DNA of 64,000 bases from Clostridioides difficile (GCA_024919175.1 CP103804.1:4133448-4197447), one strand, 5' to 3'. Counted from the stretch's first letter, positions 10,191-19,760 are shown. The notes: generated from the sequence alone by a model not told the origin. Made by a program: numbers and translations.

Positions 10191-10970
10191 CTATTTTTCT
10201 AAAAATATATCCTTTACTATAACATCCGGATGGTGATACTTCTTTCTATCTGTCAAAAACGATTTTTTTATATTAATAGCCTCTTTTGGACACCAATGAA
10301 AACATGCTAAACATCTTTCACACTCATTACCCCACTTTGGCTTTCTATCAACTATACTTATGTTTTCTAATGGGCAAACTCTTTTGCATGTACCACACCC
10401 ATTACAATTATCTTCTGCAAAAAATTTAGTAGTGGCAATCTGCATGTTTTTACCCACTAGACGAAGTGTAAAACTATCTATATATGACTTTAAATTGTTT
10501 TTCCCTTCTATTTTTCCACTCTCTAAGTTTTTGATACACTTTGTTATTTCTGACACTCTATTAGTAAAATTTTTTAGTCTCTCTTCTTCAACATCTAAAG
10601 GTGTTATCAAAGCATTTCCAGGCATATCAATTATAAAACCAGCAGATAGCTCTTTTCCTTTTTTCTTAAGTAATTTATTTATAGTAAACAAACTATGGCC
10701 AGCCACTCCATTACATGTAGCAATAGCATATATATCTGGATTACTATTAAAATTTAATTTATCTATAAAAGATTTTACTATATCAGGAATATCAGCGAAA
10801 TAAACTGGAAAAACAAGTATCAATATATCTTCATTTACGTCTATATTTCTTTCTTTTCTATGTATAGCTAAAGGTACTACTTCACTATTTCCATTTAACA
10901 TTTCTTTTAAAGTCTTTGAAACTACTAAAGAGTTTCCTGTTCCAGAAAAATAATAAATCTTATAACTCAT
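10191..10970 (-). CDS. EFR1-type flavodoxin/ferredoxin protein
   Basis: This 259-residue redox protein has an N-terminal flavodoxin domain with the phosphate loop YYFSGTGNS and VFPVYFADIP. A C-terminal bacterial ferredoxin domain follows, with CNGCGTCKRVCP and CERCLACFHWCP, the eight ligands for two [4Fe-4S] clusters. The family is common in anaerobes and probably moves electrons between flavin and clusters; the partner is unknown. The start follows GAGGG. It lies just downstream of the MarR gene on the same strand (70-base gap), so it may share that transcript. Confidence 0.88.
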   Translation of the reverse strand: MSYKIYYFSGTGNSLVVSKTLKEMLNGNSEVVPLAIHRKERNIDVNEDILILVFPVYFADIPDIVKSFIDKLNFNSNPDIYAIATCNGVAGHSLFTINKLLKKKGKELSAGFIIDMPGNALITPLDVEEERLKNFTNRVSEITKCIKNLESGKIEGKNNLKSYIDSFTLRLVGKNMQIATTKFFAEDNCNGCGTCKRVCPLENISIVDRKPKWGNECERCLACFHWCPKEAINIKKSFLTDRKKYHHPDVIVKDIFLEK

Positions 10971-11039
10971 CCTTATCCCTCTTTCTATTTTTTTGTATCA
11001 TCAAGGAGTTAAAAAGACTTCTTAAAACATAATTTATAC

Positions 11040-11465
11040 TTATTTACTGAGTTTATCCAAAGCTACAGTAAATAAAGACAGTTCCTCATCTGAAATAGAT
11101 TTAAATGTCTCTATTGCATATATATCTGCAATTTTATTTAATGGCTCTTCTAATTCTCTGCCTAAATCTGTTAAAAATATTTGAAACTTTCGTCTATCTT
11201 TAACATCTACTTTACGAACAATCAAGCCTTTATTTTTCATCACATCTAAAATTCTTGTTGTATTAGATTTATCCTTACATGATTTTTCACACAAATCTAT
11301 TTGAGAAATCCCATCTTGTTCCCATAGAAATCTTAATAAAGCATAATGATCAGTTGTTATGTCATATCCATTTTGCTTAAACATCTTTTTTAAATCTTCT
11401 TTTACTTTCAATGAAGTACTTATTAATTTACTTGTAACTTCATATAGTTTCTCAAAATCTCTCAT
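11040..11465 (-). CDS. MarR-family transcriptional regulator
   Basis: This 141-residue winged-helix repressor has the recognition helix around ISQIDLCEKSCKDKSNTTRILD and the wing around GLIVRKVDVKDRRKFQIFLTDLG. The ATG was chosen because GGAGGAAAT directly precedes it; a codon 36 bases upstream would overlap the previous gene. The upstream flavin reductase gene stops 11 bases before it, so they form an operon. By family it probably senses a small molecule or oxidant and represses its own operon; candidate sites lie at 12175-12202. Confidence 0.9.
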   Translation of the reverse strand: MRDFEKLYEVTSKLISTSLKVKEDLKKMFKQNGYDITTDHYALLRFLWEQDGISQIDLCEKSCKDKSNTTRILDVMKNKGLIVRKVDVKDRRKFQIFLTDLGRELEEPLNKIADIYAIETFKSISDEELSLFTVALDKLSK

Positions 11466-11476
11466 ATTTCCTCCAT

Positions 11477-12154
11477 CTAAATAATACCTTGTGCCTCCCA
11501 TCTATCAATTATTCCTTTATATTGCTCAATATTTTTAAATGCCATTGGCTTTAAAATAATATTCATAGCAATAAAGTCGTAGATTTGAGAAAACACAGGT
11601 GGATTTTTCTTTTCCTTTATACAATAAACAAATTTTTTAGATACTTTTTGTATCTTTGACTCTACTCTTTCAACTATAGGATTTTGATTAAATCCAGTCT
11701 TTACAGATAAATGACCACAAACATAACCGCCTGAATCCAAAACCATTGATTTCATAAAAGAAATAGCTTTTGAACCACGAGCATTTTCATATGTTGTAAC
11801 TGCTATACATGGTTTATGATATAATAATCGCTCTAACATCATATGAGCTCTATCTGTAAATACCTTAAAAAGACCAGTTACACTACTTCCATAAGTTGGG
11901 CTACCAAATATAACGCCATCACTCTTAGTAATTATATCATGAATGTACTCTACTTTATCATTTTGATTAATACACTTACTTTCTTTATAACAATTTAAAC
12001 AACCAATACAATATGATGGATTGACTTCACTTAGGTTAAAAAAATTGATTTTGACATTTGGTTTAATTCTTTTTATATCTTTACATAACTGAGTCAAAAC
12101 CTTTGATGTTGCCCCATTTTTTCTAGGGCTTCCATTTATAACTGTAATTATCAT
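11477..12154 (-). CDS. NADPH-dependent FMN reductase/iron-sulfur flavoprotein-like
   Basis: This 225-residue flavodoxin-fold protein has the signature INGSPRKNGATSKVL near the N-terminus, the Cys cluster CIGCLNCYKESKC near residues 49-61, and the flavin-contact segment GSPTYGSSVTG. The cysteines match iron-sulfur flavoproteins, but the spacing is not the strict ISF motif, so cluster binding is unproven. It is probably a quinone or nitro-compound reductase. The start follows GGAGG. It is first gene of the operon with the MarR regulator. Confidence 0.85.
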   Translation of the reverse strand: MIITVINGSPRKNGATSKVLTQLCKDIKRIKPNVKINFFNLSEVNPSYCIGCLNCYKESKCINQNDKVEYIHDIITKSDGVIFGSPTYGSSVTGLFKVFTDRAHMMLERLLYHKPCIAVTTYENARGSKAISFMKSMVLDSGGYVCGHLSVKTGFNQNPIVERVESKIQKVSKKFVYCIKEKKNPPVFSQIYDFIAMNIILKPMAFKNIEQYKGIIDRWEAQGII

Positions 12155-12174
12155 AATTTATACCTCCATTTTAG

Positions 12175-12202
12175 TTGTTATATCAACAATAAGTATATCA
12201 AC
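12175..12202. promoter_or_regulatory. Candidate MarR operator region
   Basis: TTGTTATATCAACAA and, four bases on, GTATATCAAC lie just upstream of the reductase-marR operon. On the minus strand this reads as two GTTGATATA-type half sites. The pattern resembles the dyads at 269-326. Seen directly; autoregulation is inferred. Confidence 0.35.
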
Positions 12203-12353
12203 CAATTTTTCAGCTGTCAATATAATCCTTATATTTAATTTTTTACCATATCTATACAGCTTAATTAATCATACTTATACAGCTTAATCAATACTACTTA
12301 TATTCAGTACATGTACTTCTCTAAATGGCTGTAAATGTATTATTTTAAAAAAA

Positions 12354-12401
12354 TTGACAAACCAAACTAATGATAATATACTTTATGTATTACAAATGTA
12401 A
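12354..12401 (+). promoter_or_regulatory. blaI promoter with BlaI operator
   Basis: TTGACA (12354-12359), a 17-base spacer and TATACT (12377-12382) form a good promoter. The box TTACAAATGTAA (12390-12401) lies at the expected transcription start and matches boxes before the PBP and bla genes. BlaI repressors bind TACA/TGTA dyads, so autorepression is expected. Confidence 0.75.
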
Positions 12402-12418
12402 GTATAAGGAGGTATCTT

Positions 12419-12805
12419 ATGAAAAAACTACCACAGATTTCAGAAGCAGAATACCAAGTAATGAAAATTGTTTGGAAATATGCTCCTATCAGTACAAATG
12501 AAGTGATTGAAAAGCTAGTAAAAACAAGTAAATGGAGTCCTAAGACTATTCAGACGATGTTATTGCGTTTGGTTAAAAAGGGAGCTTTGACATATGAAAA
12601 AAGTAGCAGAGTCTTTGTTTATACTCCAATTGTTAAAGAAGAAGAGTATGTATCTACAGAAAGCAATTCTTTTTTAAATCGTTTTTATAATGGCACTCTT
12701 AACTCTATGGTACTAAATTTTTTAGAGAATGATAAATTATCAGAAGATGATATAGAGGAATTAAGAAATATTTTAGATAAAAGGAAAACTAAGGAGGATA
12801 AGTAA
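12419..12805 (+). CDS. blaI: BlaI-type beta-lactam-responsive repressor
   Basis: This 128-residue winged-helix repressor of the BlaI/MecI family has an N-terminal DNA-binding domain (PQISEAEYQVMKIVW; SPKTIQTMLLRLVKKGAL) and a C-terminal dimerisation helix. The sequence MVLNFLEND near residue 100 contains the Asn-Phe pair that is cleaved in staphylococcal BlaI/MecI on induction. The start follows AAGGAGG. blaR1 begins 2 bases after its stop, the classic pair. It should repress itself, the PBP gene and blaX-blaCDD through the shared operator. Confidence 0.93.
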   Translation: MKKLPQISEAEYQVMKIVWKYAPISTNEVIEKLVKTSKWSPKTIQTMLLRLVKKGALTYEKSSRVFVYTPIVKEEEYVSTESNSFLNRFYNGTLNSMVLNFLENDKLSEDDIEELRNILDKRKTKEDK

Positions 12806-12807
12806 AT

Positions 12808-14610
12808 ATGTACACTCCATTCTTTATCCGATTTTTACTTAGCACATTAACCTTATCTCTTTTAATTATTACAATCTTACTTGCTAAAAAAATACTTAGA
12901 AAACATATTTCTGCAATGTATCAATATAATATTGGGCTTATGTTACTTATAATGTTAATAATCCCATTTATTCCGCTTAAATACATTAATAATTTAAATA
13001 TATTTAGCTATATATCTAGTCTTACTCATATTGAAAATAATACAGCAAATACTTCTATTGTAAAAAATTCTTCAAGCAGTATAATTAATAATTCAAATGC
13101 ATTAAAAGATTTTTCAGTATCTTTAAATCAATATAATTTTGATAATTTAAATATTTTATTGCTAACATTATGGATAATTGGAATTACAATCATGATAATT
13201 ATTACAGTTCATTGTAATTTTAAAATAAGAAATATAAAAAAATCAGTACAGATTTTAGAAGATGAAGATATACTTTCACTTTTTAAGCACTGTAAAAAAA
13301 GTATAGGTTTAGATAGGGATTTTATGCTATGTAAATCCTCCATTATAAACACACCTATTACGTTTGGATACTTTAGACCACATATTATATTACCAAATGA
13401 ATCTATATCTAAATTATCTTTAAAAGACATAAGATATATTTTACTTCATGAATTGCAACACTCTAAAAACAAAGATATTTTGGTAAATTATATAATGTGT
13501 TTTTTCCAAATATTATACTGGTTTAATCCTCTTGTCTGGTATGCACTTAAAGAAATGAGAGTAGACCGTGAAATTGCATGTGATATTTCAGTTTTAAAAA
13601 GACTTGATGAAAATAGCTATATAGAATATGGACATACCATAATAAATTTTATAGATAATCTCTCAAGACCATCTAATCTAACACTTACTTCAGATATTGG
13701 TGGTTCAAAAAAACAAATAAAAAAACGTATACTAAGGATAAGAGATTTTCACATTGAGTCAAAGGCCTTAAAACTCAAAAGTATTTTAATTTTTACAATA
13801 ATAACTTTAATTGTATTTGGAAGTAGCCCTACACTATCCATTATGGCAGATGTTAATGAAAAATATAATCTTACAAATAATCAAACTGTATATGAAGATT
13901 TAAGTCAGTATTTTAAAGGTTTTGATGGAAGTTTTGTAATGTATGATTTAAAATCTAATCAGTATCATATTTACAATGAAGAAAAAAGTAGAACGAGAAT
14001 TTCACCAGACTCTACTTATAAAATTTATAGTGCTTTGTTTGGATTAGAAAATGGTGTAATAACAAGAGATAATTCATACATTCATTGGAATGGCAAGTAT
14101 TCCTCTAATAACTCTTGGAATAAAGACCATGACTTATTTTCTGCTATGGAAAACTCTGTTAACTGGTATTTTCAAGATTTAGACAAAAAAAATGGTATAA
14201 AAAACATACAAACTTATCTAGAAAAAATTAACTATGGAAATTGTGATGTTTCATCTGGTATATCAAACTATTGGTTAGAATCTTCTTTGAAAATCTCACC
14301 TATTGAACAGGTAAATTTACTTAAAGATTTTTATACAAATAAATTTGAGTTTAGAGATGATAATATAAAAACTGTAAAAGATTCATTATTGATATCTAAA
14401 GAAGCTAGAGTATCACTTTATGGAAAAACTGGTACTGCTAATATAAATGGAAAAGATGTAAATGGTTGGTTTATAGGTTATGTAGAAAAAGATAGAAATA
14501 CTTATTTATTTGCAACAAATATTCAAAGCAAAGATTATTCTAATGGTAGCACAGCAGCTAAAATAACATTATCTATTTTAAATGATAAAAAAATATATAA
14601 GACAAATTAA
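12808..14610 (+). CDS. blaR: BlaR1-type beta-lactam sensor-transducer
   Basis: This 600-residue integral membrane protein has four predicted membrane segments (about 6-24, 37-57, 113-135 and 325-345). An M56 zinc-protease domain carries the HExxH site in LLHELQHSKN. The C-terminal extracellular sensor is a class D-like penicillin-binding domain with SxxK (STYK), SxN (SVN) and KTG (KTGTA). Acylation of the serine by a beta-lactam activates the protease and leads to loss of BlaI. The length is normal and all key residues are present. It is cotranslated with blaI. Confidence 0.94.
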   Translation: MYTPFFIRFLLSTLTLSLLIITILLAKKILRKHISAMYQYNIGLMLLIMLIIPFIPLKYINNLNIFSYISSLTHIENNTANTSIVKNSSSSIINNSNALKDFSVSLNQYNFDNLNILLLTLWIIGITIMIIITVHCNFKIRNIKKSVQILEDEDILSLFKHCKKSIGLDRDFMLCKSSIINTPITFGYFRPHIILPNESISKLSLKDIRYILLHELQHSKNKDILVNYIMCFFQILYWFNPLVWYALKEMRVDREIACDISVLKRLDENSYIEYGHTIINFIDNLSRPSNLTLTSDIGGSKKQIKKRILRIRDFHIESKALKLKSILIFTIITLIVFGSSPTLSIMADVNEKYNLTNNQTVYEDLSQYFKGFDGSFVMYDLKSNQYHIYNEEKSRTRISPDSTYKIYSALFGLENGVITRDNSYIHWNGKYSSNNSWNKDHDLFSAMENSVNWYFQDLDKKNGIKNIQTYLEKINYGNCDVSSGISNYWLESSLKISPIEQVNLLKDFYTNKFEFRDDNIKTVKDSLLISKEARVSLYGKTGTANINGKDVNGWFIGYVEKDRNTYLFATNIQSKDYSNGSTAAKITLSILNDKKIYKTN

Positions 14611-14775
14611 TACAAATATACTATATATGTATCTTCTTTATATATATCTTCTTTAAGATTTAAAAACTTCACACAATATTCAAATTAACTCTCTATAAAA
14701 TTCATATACAAGGGTTATTATATAAACATAGAAGATAGTAAAACTAGCTTAAAAACATAATATAATACCCTATAC

Positions 14776-14826
14776 AAATAGTGGCAACTCTCCCTCACAT
14801 CCTCAATTGTTGCCACTATTTTATTT
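14776..14826. terminator. Bidirectional terminator between blaR and the PBP gene
   Basis: A perfect 13-base stem (14776-14788 with 14809-14821) has a 20-base loop and a T-rich tail on the plus strand. It separates the convergent blaIR and PBP transcripts. The rest of 14611-14896 shows no gene. Confidence 0.7.
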
Positions 14827-14896
14827 TTTGAACAGGTATGTCTCAAAATAGAGATAAGCCTCTTTTTCATTGTTGGAATGATGAAAATATATTAAA

Positions 14897-16975
14897 TTAA
14901 TCTTCAAATACTGATTTGATAATGGGTATAACATAATGGCTTCCTCCACGATGTTTCACATCTTCAACCATACCTAAGGCTAAATACTGTTTGTCACTAT
15001 TTTCATCCACTGTAAATGCATTAAACCATCCAAGCTCTGTTCCAGTAGTATCATCTTTTGACGCTTTAATTTCTGCTGTACCAGTTTTTCCAGCAATATT
15101 AATTCCTTCAGTTTTAGCACTATGACCTGTTCCATTAGAACTTTCAATAACTTGTATTAAGTCATCACGGATAATTTTCACAGACTCCTTAGAAAACACA
15201 TCTTTTTTCCAGAATTCAGCCTGTGGAATTTCTTTAAATTCAAGATAAGGCTTTATCATGCTTCCATCATTGACAAAAGCTGAATATATTGATGCCATAT
15301 GCACTGGATTTACAAGTACTTTACCTTGACCATAACCACTATCTGCTAATTGTATTTCTGTGTCAAATTTATTGTCAGTACCAAATTTTGAAGAAGCTAA
15401 TCCAAATTCAAATGGTATACTTTCTTCAAATCCTAGTTTTAACAATTCTTTTGATAATACATCTCCACCTATTTTTAATGCTGCTTTAGCAAAATAAATA
15501 TTATCAGAATAAATCAATGCATTTTTCATATTTACAGTATTTCCGTAATCCTTTAATGTAGTTACCTTATAACTTCCCCAACTAGAGCCCTTTTGCCAAC
15601 TAAGACCACTATGCCCAAAATTTTCATTAGGATTAATCTTTCCTGTTGTTATACCAATACCAGCAGTAACTGGTTTAAAAGAAGACCCTGGACATAATCT
15701 GGCTTTAAATCTATTATACATTGGTTTATTTTCATTTTCATTGATTTCCTTCCATCTATCCCCTGACATACCTAGTATAAATTCATTTGGATTGTATGAT
15801 GGACTACTTACAAGAGATAAAATCTCTCCTGTTTTAGGATTCATAACCACAGCACAACCTTTATCATTTTTCAACTGGTCATATAATTTACTTTGTAGTT
15901 TAGAATCAATAGTCAGTTTAACATTTTCTCCATCTCGTTTTGGGACAATTGCTAAAGTTTCTTTTTTATCTCCATATCTATCAGCTATGATAATCTCACA
16001 CCCATCAATACCACGTATTCTGTCTTCCAATAAACTTTCTAAACCAATTTTACCAATTATACTATTGGCATTGTACCTTTTGTCTTTTTTTTCTTTTAAT
16101 ATTTCTGCATTCACATTTTGAACATATCCAGTTAAATGACCTGCTTTTTCACCTAGCGGATATGTTCTTACCTCTGTATTAGATATTTTAACTCCTGAAA
16201 TGCTAAGTAATGATTCTTGTAATGACTTATCTTTTTCTTTTACAGAGCCATCTGGATTCTCTTCTATTTTTTCAATAGTTTTTATAGGCACCATTGAATT
16301 TTCTTTTACCCAAGATGCATCTAATTTTTTTTGGATTTGCTCAACTGGTATGTCTAGTAAATCAGATAGTTTTTTTATATCTTCTGTATCATTACTCATT
16401 TTCCCAGGCACTAGTCCTATTACAGATGCAATACCTTGACCAGCAAGTACTTCACCATTTCTATCTAATATATTTCCTCTTTTAGCCTTAAGTGTTGATA
16501 CTAACACCTTATTATCATTTTCAAGTTCTGGAAATATAACGTTTGACTGCCATCTTATTTTATAGTTTTTTTGTTTGTCTTTAATCAACAATACTTCATT
16601 TGAAAATGAGATTTCTCCTGCTAAAGTGTCTATTTTAGAATCATAATTTATTTTTGTACCTTCCTTTTCATCTTTTTTAATATCTTTAATATCAATACTT
16701 ATATTTTGTGCACTAATTCCTTCGTATATTTTTTTATTTCTAGAGATAAAATCTTCTTTTTTGTTTTCTAGTTTACTTTTTTCATCTAATAGGTTGTACA
16801 TTTTTTCATATTGCCTTTCATTTGCTAAAGACATATACTGTTTTAATACTTCATCTGGCTTGATTTTATTAAATCCATTTAATGCAAAATTAGTTGTAAA
16901 ACCAATAATAACTATAACTAAACAGATTAAAGCACCAAGGATTAGTAATTTTTTTGTTTTTATCTTTTTTTTCAT
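14897..16975 (-). CDS. Beta-lactam-inducible class B penicillin-binding protein
   Basis: This peptidoglycan transpeptidase of about 692 residues has an N-terminal membrane anchor (about residues 8-30), an NTF2-like MecA-type N domain (residues 35-150), a dimerisation domain, and a transpeptidase domain with SSFK (nucleophile Ser), SDN and KTGTAE. The MecA-N domain marks the group of low-affinity, inducible PBPs. The ATG follows AAGGGGG; an in-frame codon 72 bases upstream would read through the operator. Two BlaI boxes with promoters precede it. It may give basal beta-lactam tolerance, as in other BlaI-controlled PBPs. Confidence 0.93.
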   Translation of the reverse strand: MKKKIKTKKLLILGALICLVIVIIGFTTNFALNGFNKIKPDEVLKQYMSLANERQYEKMYNLLDEKSKLENKKEDFISRNKKIYEGISAQNISIDIKDIKKDEKEGTKINYDSKIDTLAGEISFSNEVLLIKDKQKNYKIRWQSNVIFPELENDNKVLVSTLKAKRGNILDRNGEVLAGQGIASVIGLVPGKMSNDTEDIKKLSDLLDIPVEQIQKKLDASWVKENSMVPIKTIEKIEENPDGSVKEKDKSLQESLLSISGVKISNTEVRTYPLGEKAGHLTGYVQNVNAEILKEKKDKRYNANSIIGKIGLESLLEDRIRGIDGCEIIIADRYGDKKETLAIVPKRDGENVKLTIDSKLQSKLYDQLKNDKGCAVVMNPKTGEILSLVSSPSYNPNEFILGMSGDRWKEINENENKPMYNRFKARLCPGSSFKPVTAGIGITTGKINPNENFGHSGLSWQKGSSWGSYKVTTLKDYGNTVNMKNALIYSDNIYFAKAALKIGGDVLSKELLKLGFEESIPFEFGLASSKFGTDNKFDTEIQLADSGYGQGKVLVNPVHMASIYSAFVNDGSMIKPYLEFKEIPQAEFWKKDVFSKESVKIIRDDLIQVIESSNGTGHSAKTEGINIAGKTGTAEIKASKDDTTGTELGWFNAFTVDENSDKQYLALGMVEDVKHRGGSHYVIPIIKSVFED

Positions 16976-16997
16976 ACAAACCCCCTTATTCTTCAAT

Positions 16998-17026
16998 ATA
17001 TTACATATGTAAGCTTTAAAGTTAAA
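16998..17026 (-). promoter_or_regulatory. Proximal PBP promoter with BlaI operator
   Basis: A perfect 12-base palindrome TTACATATGTAA (17001-17012) overlaps a TAATAT -10 (16998-17003) with a weak TTTAAC -35 (17021-17026) at 17-base spacing. It lies about 25 bases before the PBP start codon. Confidence 0.6.
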
Positions 17027-17132
17027 ATAAGCCCATAAAAGCATCAATTATATATTTTTTTATTGGTCTATTGTTTTTAAATGTGCTCATAAAAGATATG
17101 TATCTTAAGTAATATAATTGATAGTAATTTAT

Positions 17133-17161
17133 ATATTACATACGTAAGTTTTAAAAGTCAA
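17133..17161 (-). promoter_or_regulatory. Distal PBP promoter with BlaI operator
   Basis: TTGACT (17156-17161), a 17-base spacer and TAATAT (17133-17138) enclose the box TTACATACGTAA (17136-17147). The layout, including the sequence between -35 and box, is almost identical to the blaX promoter at 31.3 kb. The rest of 16976-17315 holds no gene. Confidence 0.75.
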
Positions 17162-17251
17162 CATTATTATTACTATTTTAATAAATTTTTTCTTAATTTA
17201 AGATAAATTAAGCTATCTATCCCTAACCATTTTATACTATATAAATTTAAA

Positions 17252-17299
17252 TTGACAAAGCGACACAAGTGTCTTATAATAAAAACGACATGCATGTCG
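17252..17299 (+). promoter_or_regulatory. tetR-cat promoter with two operators
   Basis: TTGACA (17252-17257), 17 bases, TATAAT (17275-17280): a near-consensus promoter. GACACAAGTGTC (17262-17273) lies in the spacer and the perfect palindrome CGACATGCATGTCG (17286-17299) lies at the transcript start. Both fit GACAY-N2-RTGTC, as expected for TetR-family autorepression. Confidence 0.75.
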
Positions 17300-17315
17300 C
17301 AAAGGAGGAAAATCT

Positions 17316-17894
17316 ATGGCAACAAAAGGAATGCAAACCAAACAATTTATTATTGATACTTCAATAAAATTATTTTCTGAAAAAGGATACAACAATGTAA
17401 ATATGAAAGATGTTTGTGAAGCATGTAATTTAAGTCGTGGCGGTCTATATAGACATTTTAATTCAACAAAAGAAATTTTTATTGATATGCTAAATTCCCA
17501 TAAAGATAATTCTCAAAATTTATTAGATAGAAGTATAAAGGAAAATATACCAGCTAGGCAAATGTTAGAGTATTTTCTTAATCAACAAAAATCAGAAATA
17601 CAAAGTGAATACTCTGGATTAGATTTTGCAATCCATGAATTTGCTTTTGTAGAAAAAGACCAGCGTGATTATATGAACAAAAGATATAATTCAGCTATTA
17701 CAATGCTTTCAAAGTTAATAGACTATGGACAATCTAAAGGTGAATTCAAAAAATTTAATTCTAAAACACTTGCAACACACATAATGTTCTTGTTTGATAG
17801 TATGAAGACATCAGCACCTGTTTTAGTACTTACAGATGACGATATTGATAAGCAAATAAATCTTATAAAGGATATGGTGATTTTATATGAATAA
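17316..17894 (+). CDS. TetR-family repressor
   Basis: This 192-residue regulator has an N-terminal helix-turn-helix (residues about 10-55: SIKLFSEKGYNNVNMKDVCE, then LSRGGLYRHFNSTKEIF) and a ligand-binding C-terminal domain. The start follows AAAGGAGG. Its last 8 bases overlap the acetyltransferase gene, so both are made together. The two dyads in the promoter are the likely binding sites. The inducer is unknown; a drug acetylated by the partner would be logical but is inference. Confidence 0.92.
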   Translation: MATKGMQTKQFIIDTSIKLFSEKGYNNVNMKDVCEACNLSRGGLYRHFNSTKEIFIDMLNSHKDNSQNLLDRSIKENIPARQMLEYFLNQQKSEIQSEYSGLDFAIHEFAFVEKDQRDYMNKRYNSAITMLSKLIDYGQSKGEFKKFNSKTLATHIMFLFDSMKTSAPVLVLTDDDIDKQINLIKDMVILYE

Positions 17895-18546
17895 GCAACA
17901 ATTCCATAAAATTAACGTACAAAACTGGGAACGATATACGCACTTTTATTATTTCTCAAAGATGGCAAATGTAGGATTTGATTTAACTATAGAAATAGAT
18001 ATTACTCATTTACTTGATGAAACGAAAAAGAGAAATATCAAATTTTATCCAGCATATCTATATATAGTAACAACTTGTTTAAATCGATACAAAGAACTAA
18101 AGATTGCATATGATGAAAATGAACTTGGATATTGGGATACTTTAACTCCATTCTATGCAATTTTTCATGATGATAATAAAACTTTTTCATCAATATGGAC
18201 AGAATATAATAAGGATTTTTCAATATTCTATGAGAGTTACTTAAATGATATTGAACAATATGGAAAAAATTATGGTTTTTTAGCAAAACCGAATCCTCCA
18301 AAAAATTGCTATACTGTTTCATGTCTTCCATGGATTAGTTTTAAAAGCTTTACTGTACATAATCATGGTCTTGAAAATTATTTTTTCCCTACAATTGAAT
18401 CTGGTAAGTATTATCAAAAAGACGAAAAAATACTTCTCCCTATTTCTATAACAGTACATCATGCAGCTACTGATGGATACCATGTAAGTTGTTTTATTGA
18501 TGATATACAAAAAATGTGCTTTAATACTGATACATGGCTATTCTAA
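17887..18546 (+). CDS. Chloramphenicol acetyltransferase-like (type A) enzyme
   Basis: This 219-residue protein is of normal CAT length. It shows the family pattern: a WERYTHFYYF N-terminus, a KFYPAYLYIVTTCLNR segment, SCLPWISFKSF, and the catalytic motif HHAATDGYH near residue 190, with the general-base His and structural Asp kept. Type A CATs transfer acetyl from acetyl-CoA to chloramphenicol, but many chromosomal relatives have other substrates. The family residue usually written V-C-D is A-T-D here. Overlap with tetR and base composition like the neighbours suggest a resident, not a recently acquired, gene. Confidence 0.85.
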   Translation: MNKQQFHKINVQNWERYTHFYYFSKMANVGFDLTIEIDITHLLDETKKRNIKFYPAYLYIVTTCLNRYKELKIAYDENELGYWDTLTPFYAIFHDDNKTFSSIWTEYNKDFSIFYESYLNDIEQYGKNYGFLAKPNPPKNCYTVSCLPWISFKSFTVHNHGLENYFFPTIESGKYYQKDEKILLPISITVHHAATDGYHVSCFIDDIQKMCFNTDTWLF

Positions 18547-18608
18547 ACAATGTATGTATTATAAGCCTGTATTGCAATATTTATAATACAGTGTCTATAA
18601 TCTAAAAT

Positions 18609-18650
18609 AAACAATCACATTACATGAATAAGGCAATGTGATTGTTTACT
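18609..18650. terminator. Terminator between convergent genes
   Basis: AAACAATCACATT (18609-18621) pairs perfectly with AATGTGATTGTTT (18635-18647) over a 13-base loop. It ends the tetR-cat unit and may also serve the convergent ABC-2 operon. Confidence 0.65.
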
Positions 18651-18707
18651 TACACTCATGTTTTTACTTATTTCAATTATAACTATTTATTTTTTATTAA
18701 CTTTTAT

Positions 18708-19760
18708 TTAGTTCTTAATTTTATTTAAACATTTTACTCTTGTAGTAAATCCTACAGCTAACAAAGCCAAAACCAGTATTATTGATGTTAAAATATAAAT
18801 ATAGCTCATGTTAGAAAACCATCCTTTATCTTCTTCCATGTAAGTAGAAATACTTATAAACCATCGTATTGGACTTATGATACTAATATTTTGTAACATA
18901 GTAGGCATTTTATCGATTGGAATAAATGAACCACCAATAAGTGATAATATAAGAGATATACCAGTCGCAAATAAATTTGCATACATCTCTTTATTAAACA
19001 ATGAAGATACAAATATTCCAAAAGAAGTTGCCAAAGCCGATATCCATACACCCATTAAAAGTAAATTTATGTAACTGATACTAATATCAATATTAAACAA
19101 TTTAATGATAGTTATTGATACTAGAAATTGAAAATATGTGATTGCAAAATTATATAGTATGTTCCCTAACACATATCCTCTTATATTTTGTGGTGAATAT
19201 AATATTCTTGTAAAAGTGCCTGAGTTTTTATCTTTAATAATCATTGATGCTGTAACAGTAGATGTTATCATTAAAAATAATACAATAAAAGCAATTATCC
19301 TTTGCAAAATTCCTAAGGTATTTTCTTGTAATCCATTTATATTTATGGGTGTTGAATCTTTTTTATATGACTCTATTAAATTTTCTAATATATTATTTGT
19401 ATTTTTATCTTTTATAGAATAAAGTTTAAAATTACCCTTATTAAAATATATAACAGCAGAATACTTTCCAGTTATAATATCAGTTTTAACTGTTTTAAAA
19501 TCTGCAATTTCAACATCAATTCCTTGAGTGTTTTTTAATGACTTAACCATATCTGTATAAATCTTATTTTCAGATTCATTCAAAACTTGTTCATTTTTAT
19601 ACTCAAGCAAAATACCAATATTAAAAGATGGTTTACTTATGTAGTTTGCAACTACTCCTAGTATTACTATAATTATAGGGAATAAAAGTATAACTAAAAA
19701 ACCCAATTTTTTATTTATATTTCTTTTGAAATTATTATTAAAAATACTTATTAAGTTCAC
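18708..19760 (-). CDS. ABC-2 type permease
   Basis: This 350-residue membrane protein has one N-terminal membrane segment (about residues 20-42), an extracytoplasmic region to about residue 165, and five C-terminal segments, the standard ABC-2/YhaP-like drug-exporter layout. The stop of the upstream permease gene overlaps its start by one base. With that permease and the ATPase at 20.5 kb it forms a heteromeric exporter. Substrate unknown. Confidence 0.88.
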   Translation of the reverse strand: MNLISIFNNNFKRNINKKLGFLVILLFPIIIVILGVVANYISKPSFNIGILLEYKNEQVLNESENKIYTDMVKSLKNTQGIDVEIADFKTVKTDIITGKYSAVIYFNKGNFKLYSIKDKNTNNILENLIESYKKDSTPININGLQENTLGILQRIIAFIVLFLMITSTVTASMIIKDKNSGTFTRILYSPQNIRGYVLGNILYNFAITYFQFLVSITIIKLFNIDISISYINLLLMGVWISALATSFGIFVSSLFNKEMYANLFATGISLILSLIGGSFIPIDKMPTMLQNISIISPIRWFISISTYMEEDKGWFSNMSYIYILTSIILVLALLAVGFTTRVKCLNKIKN

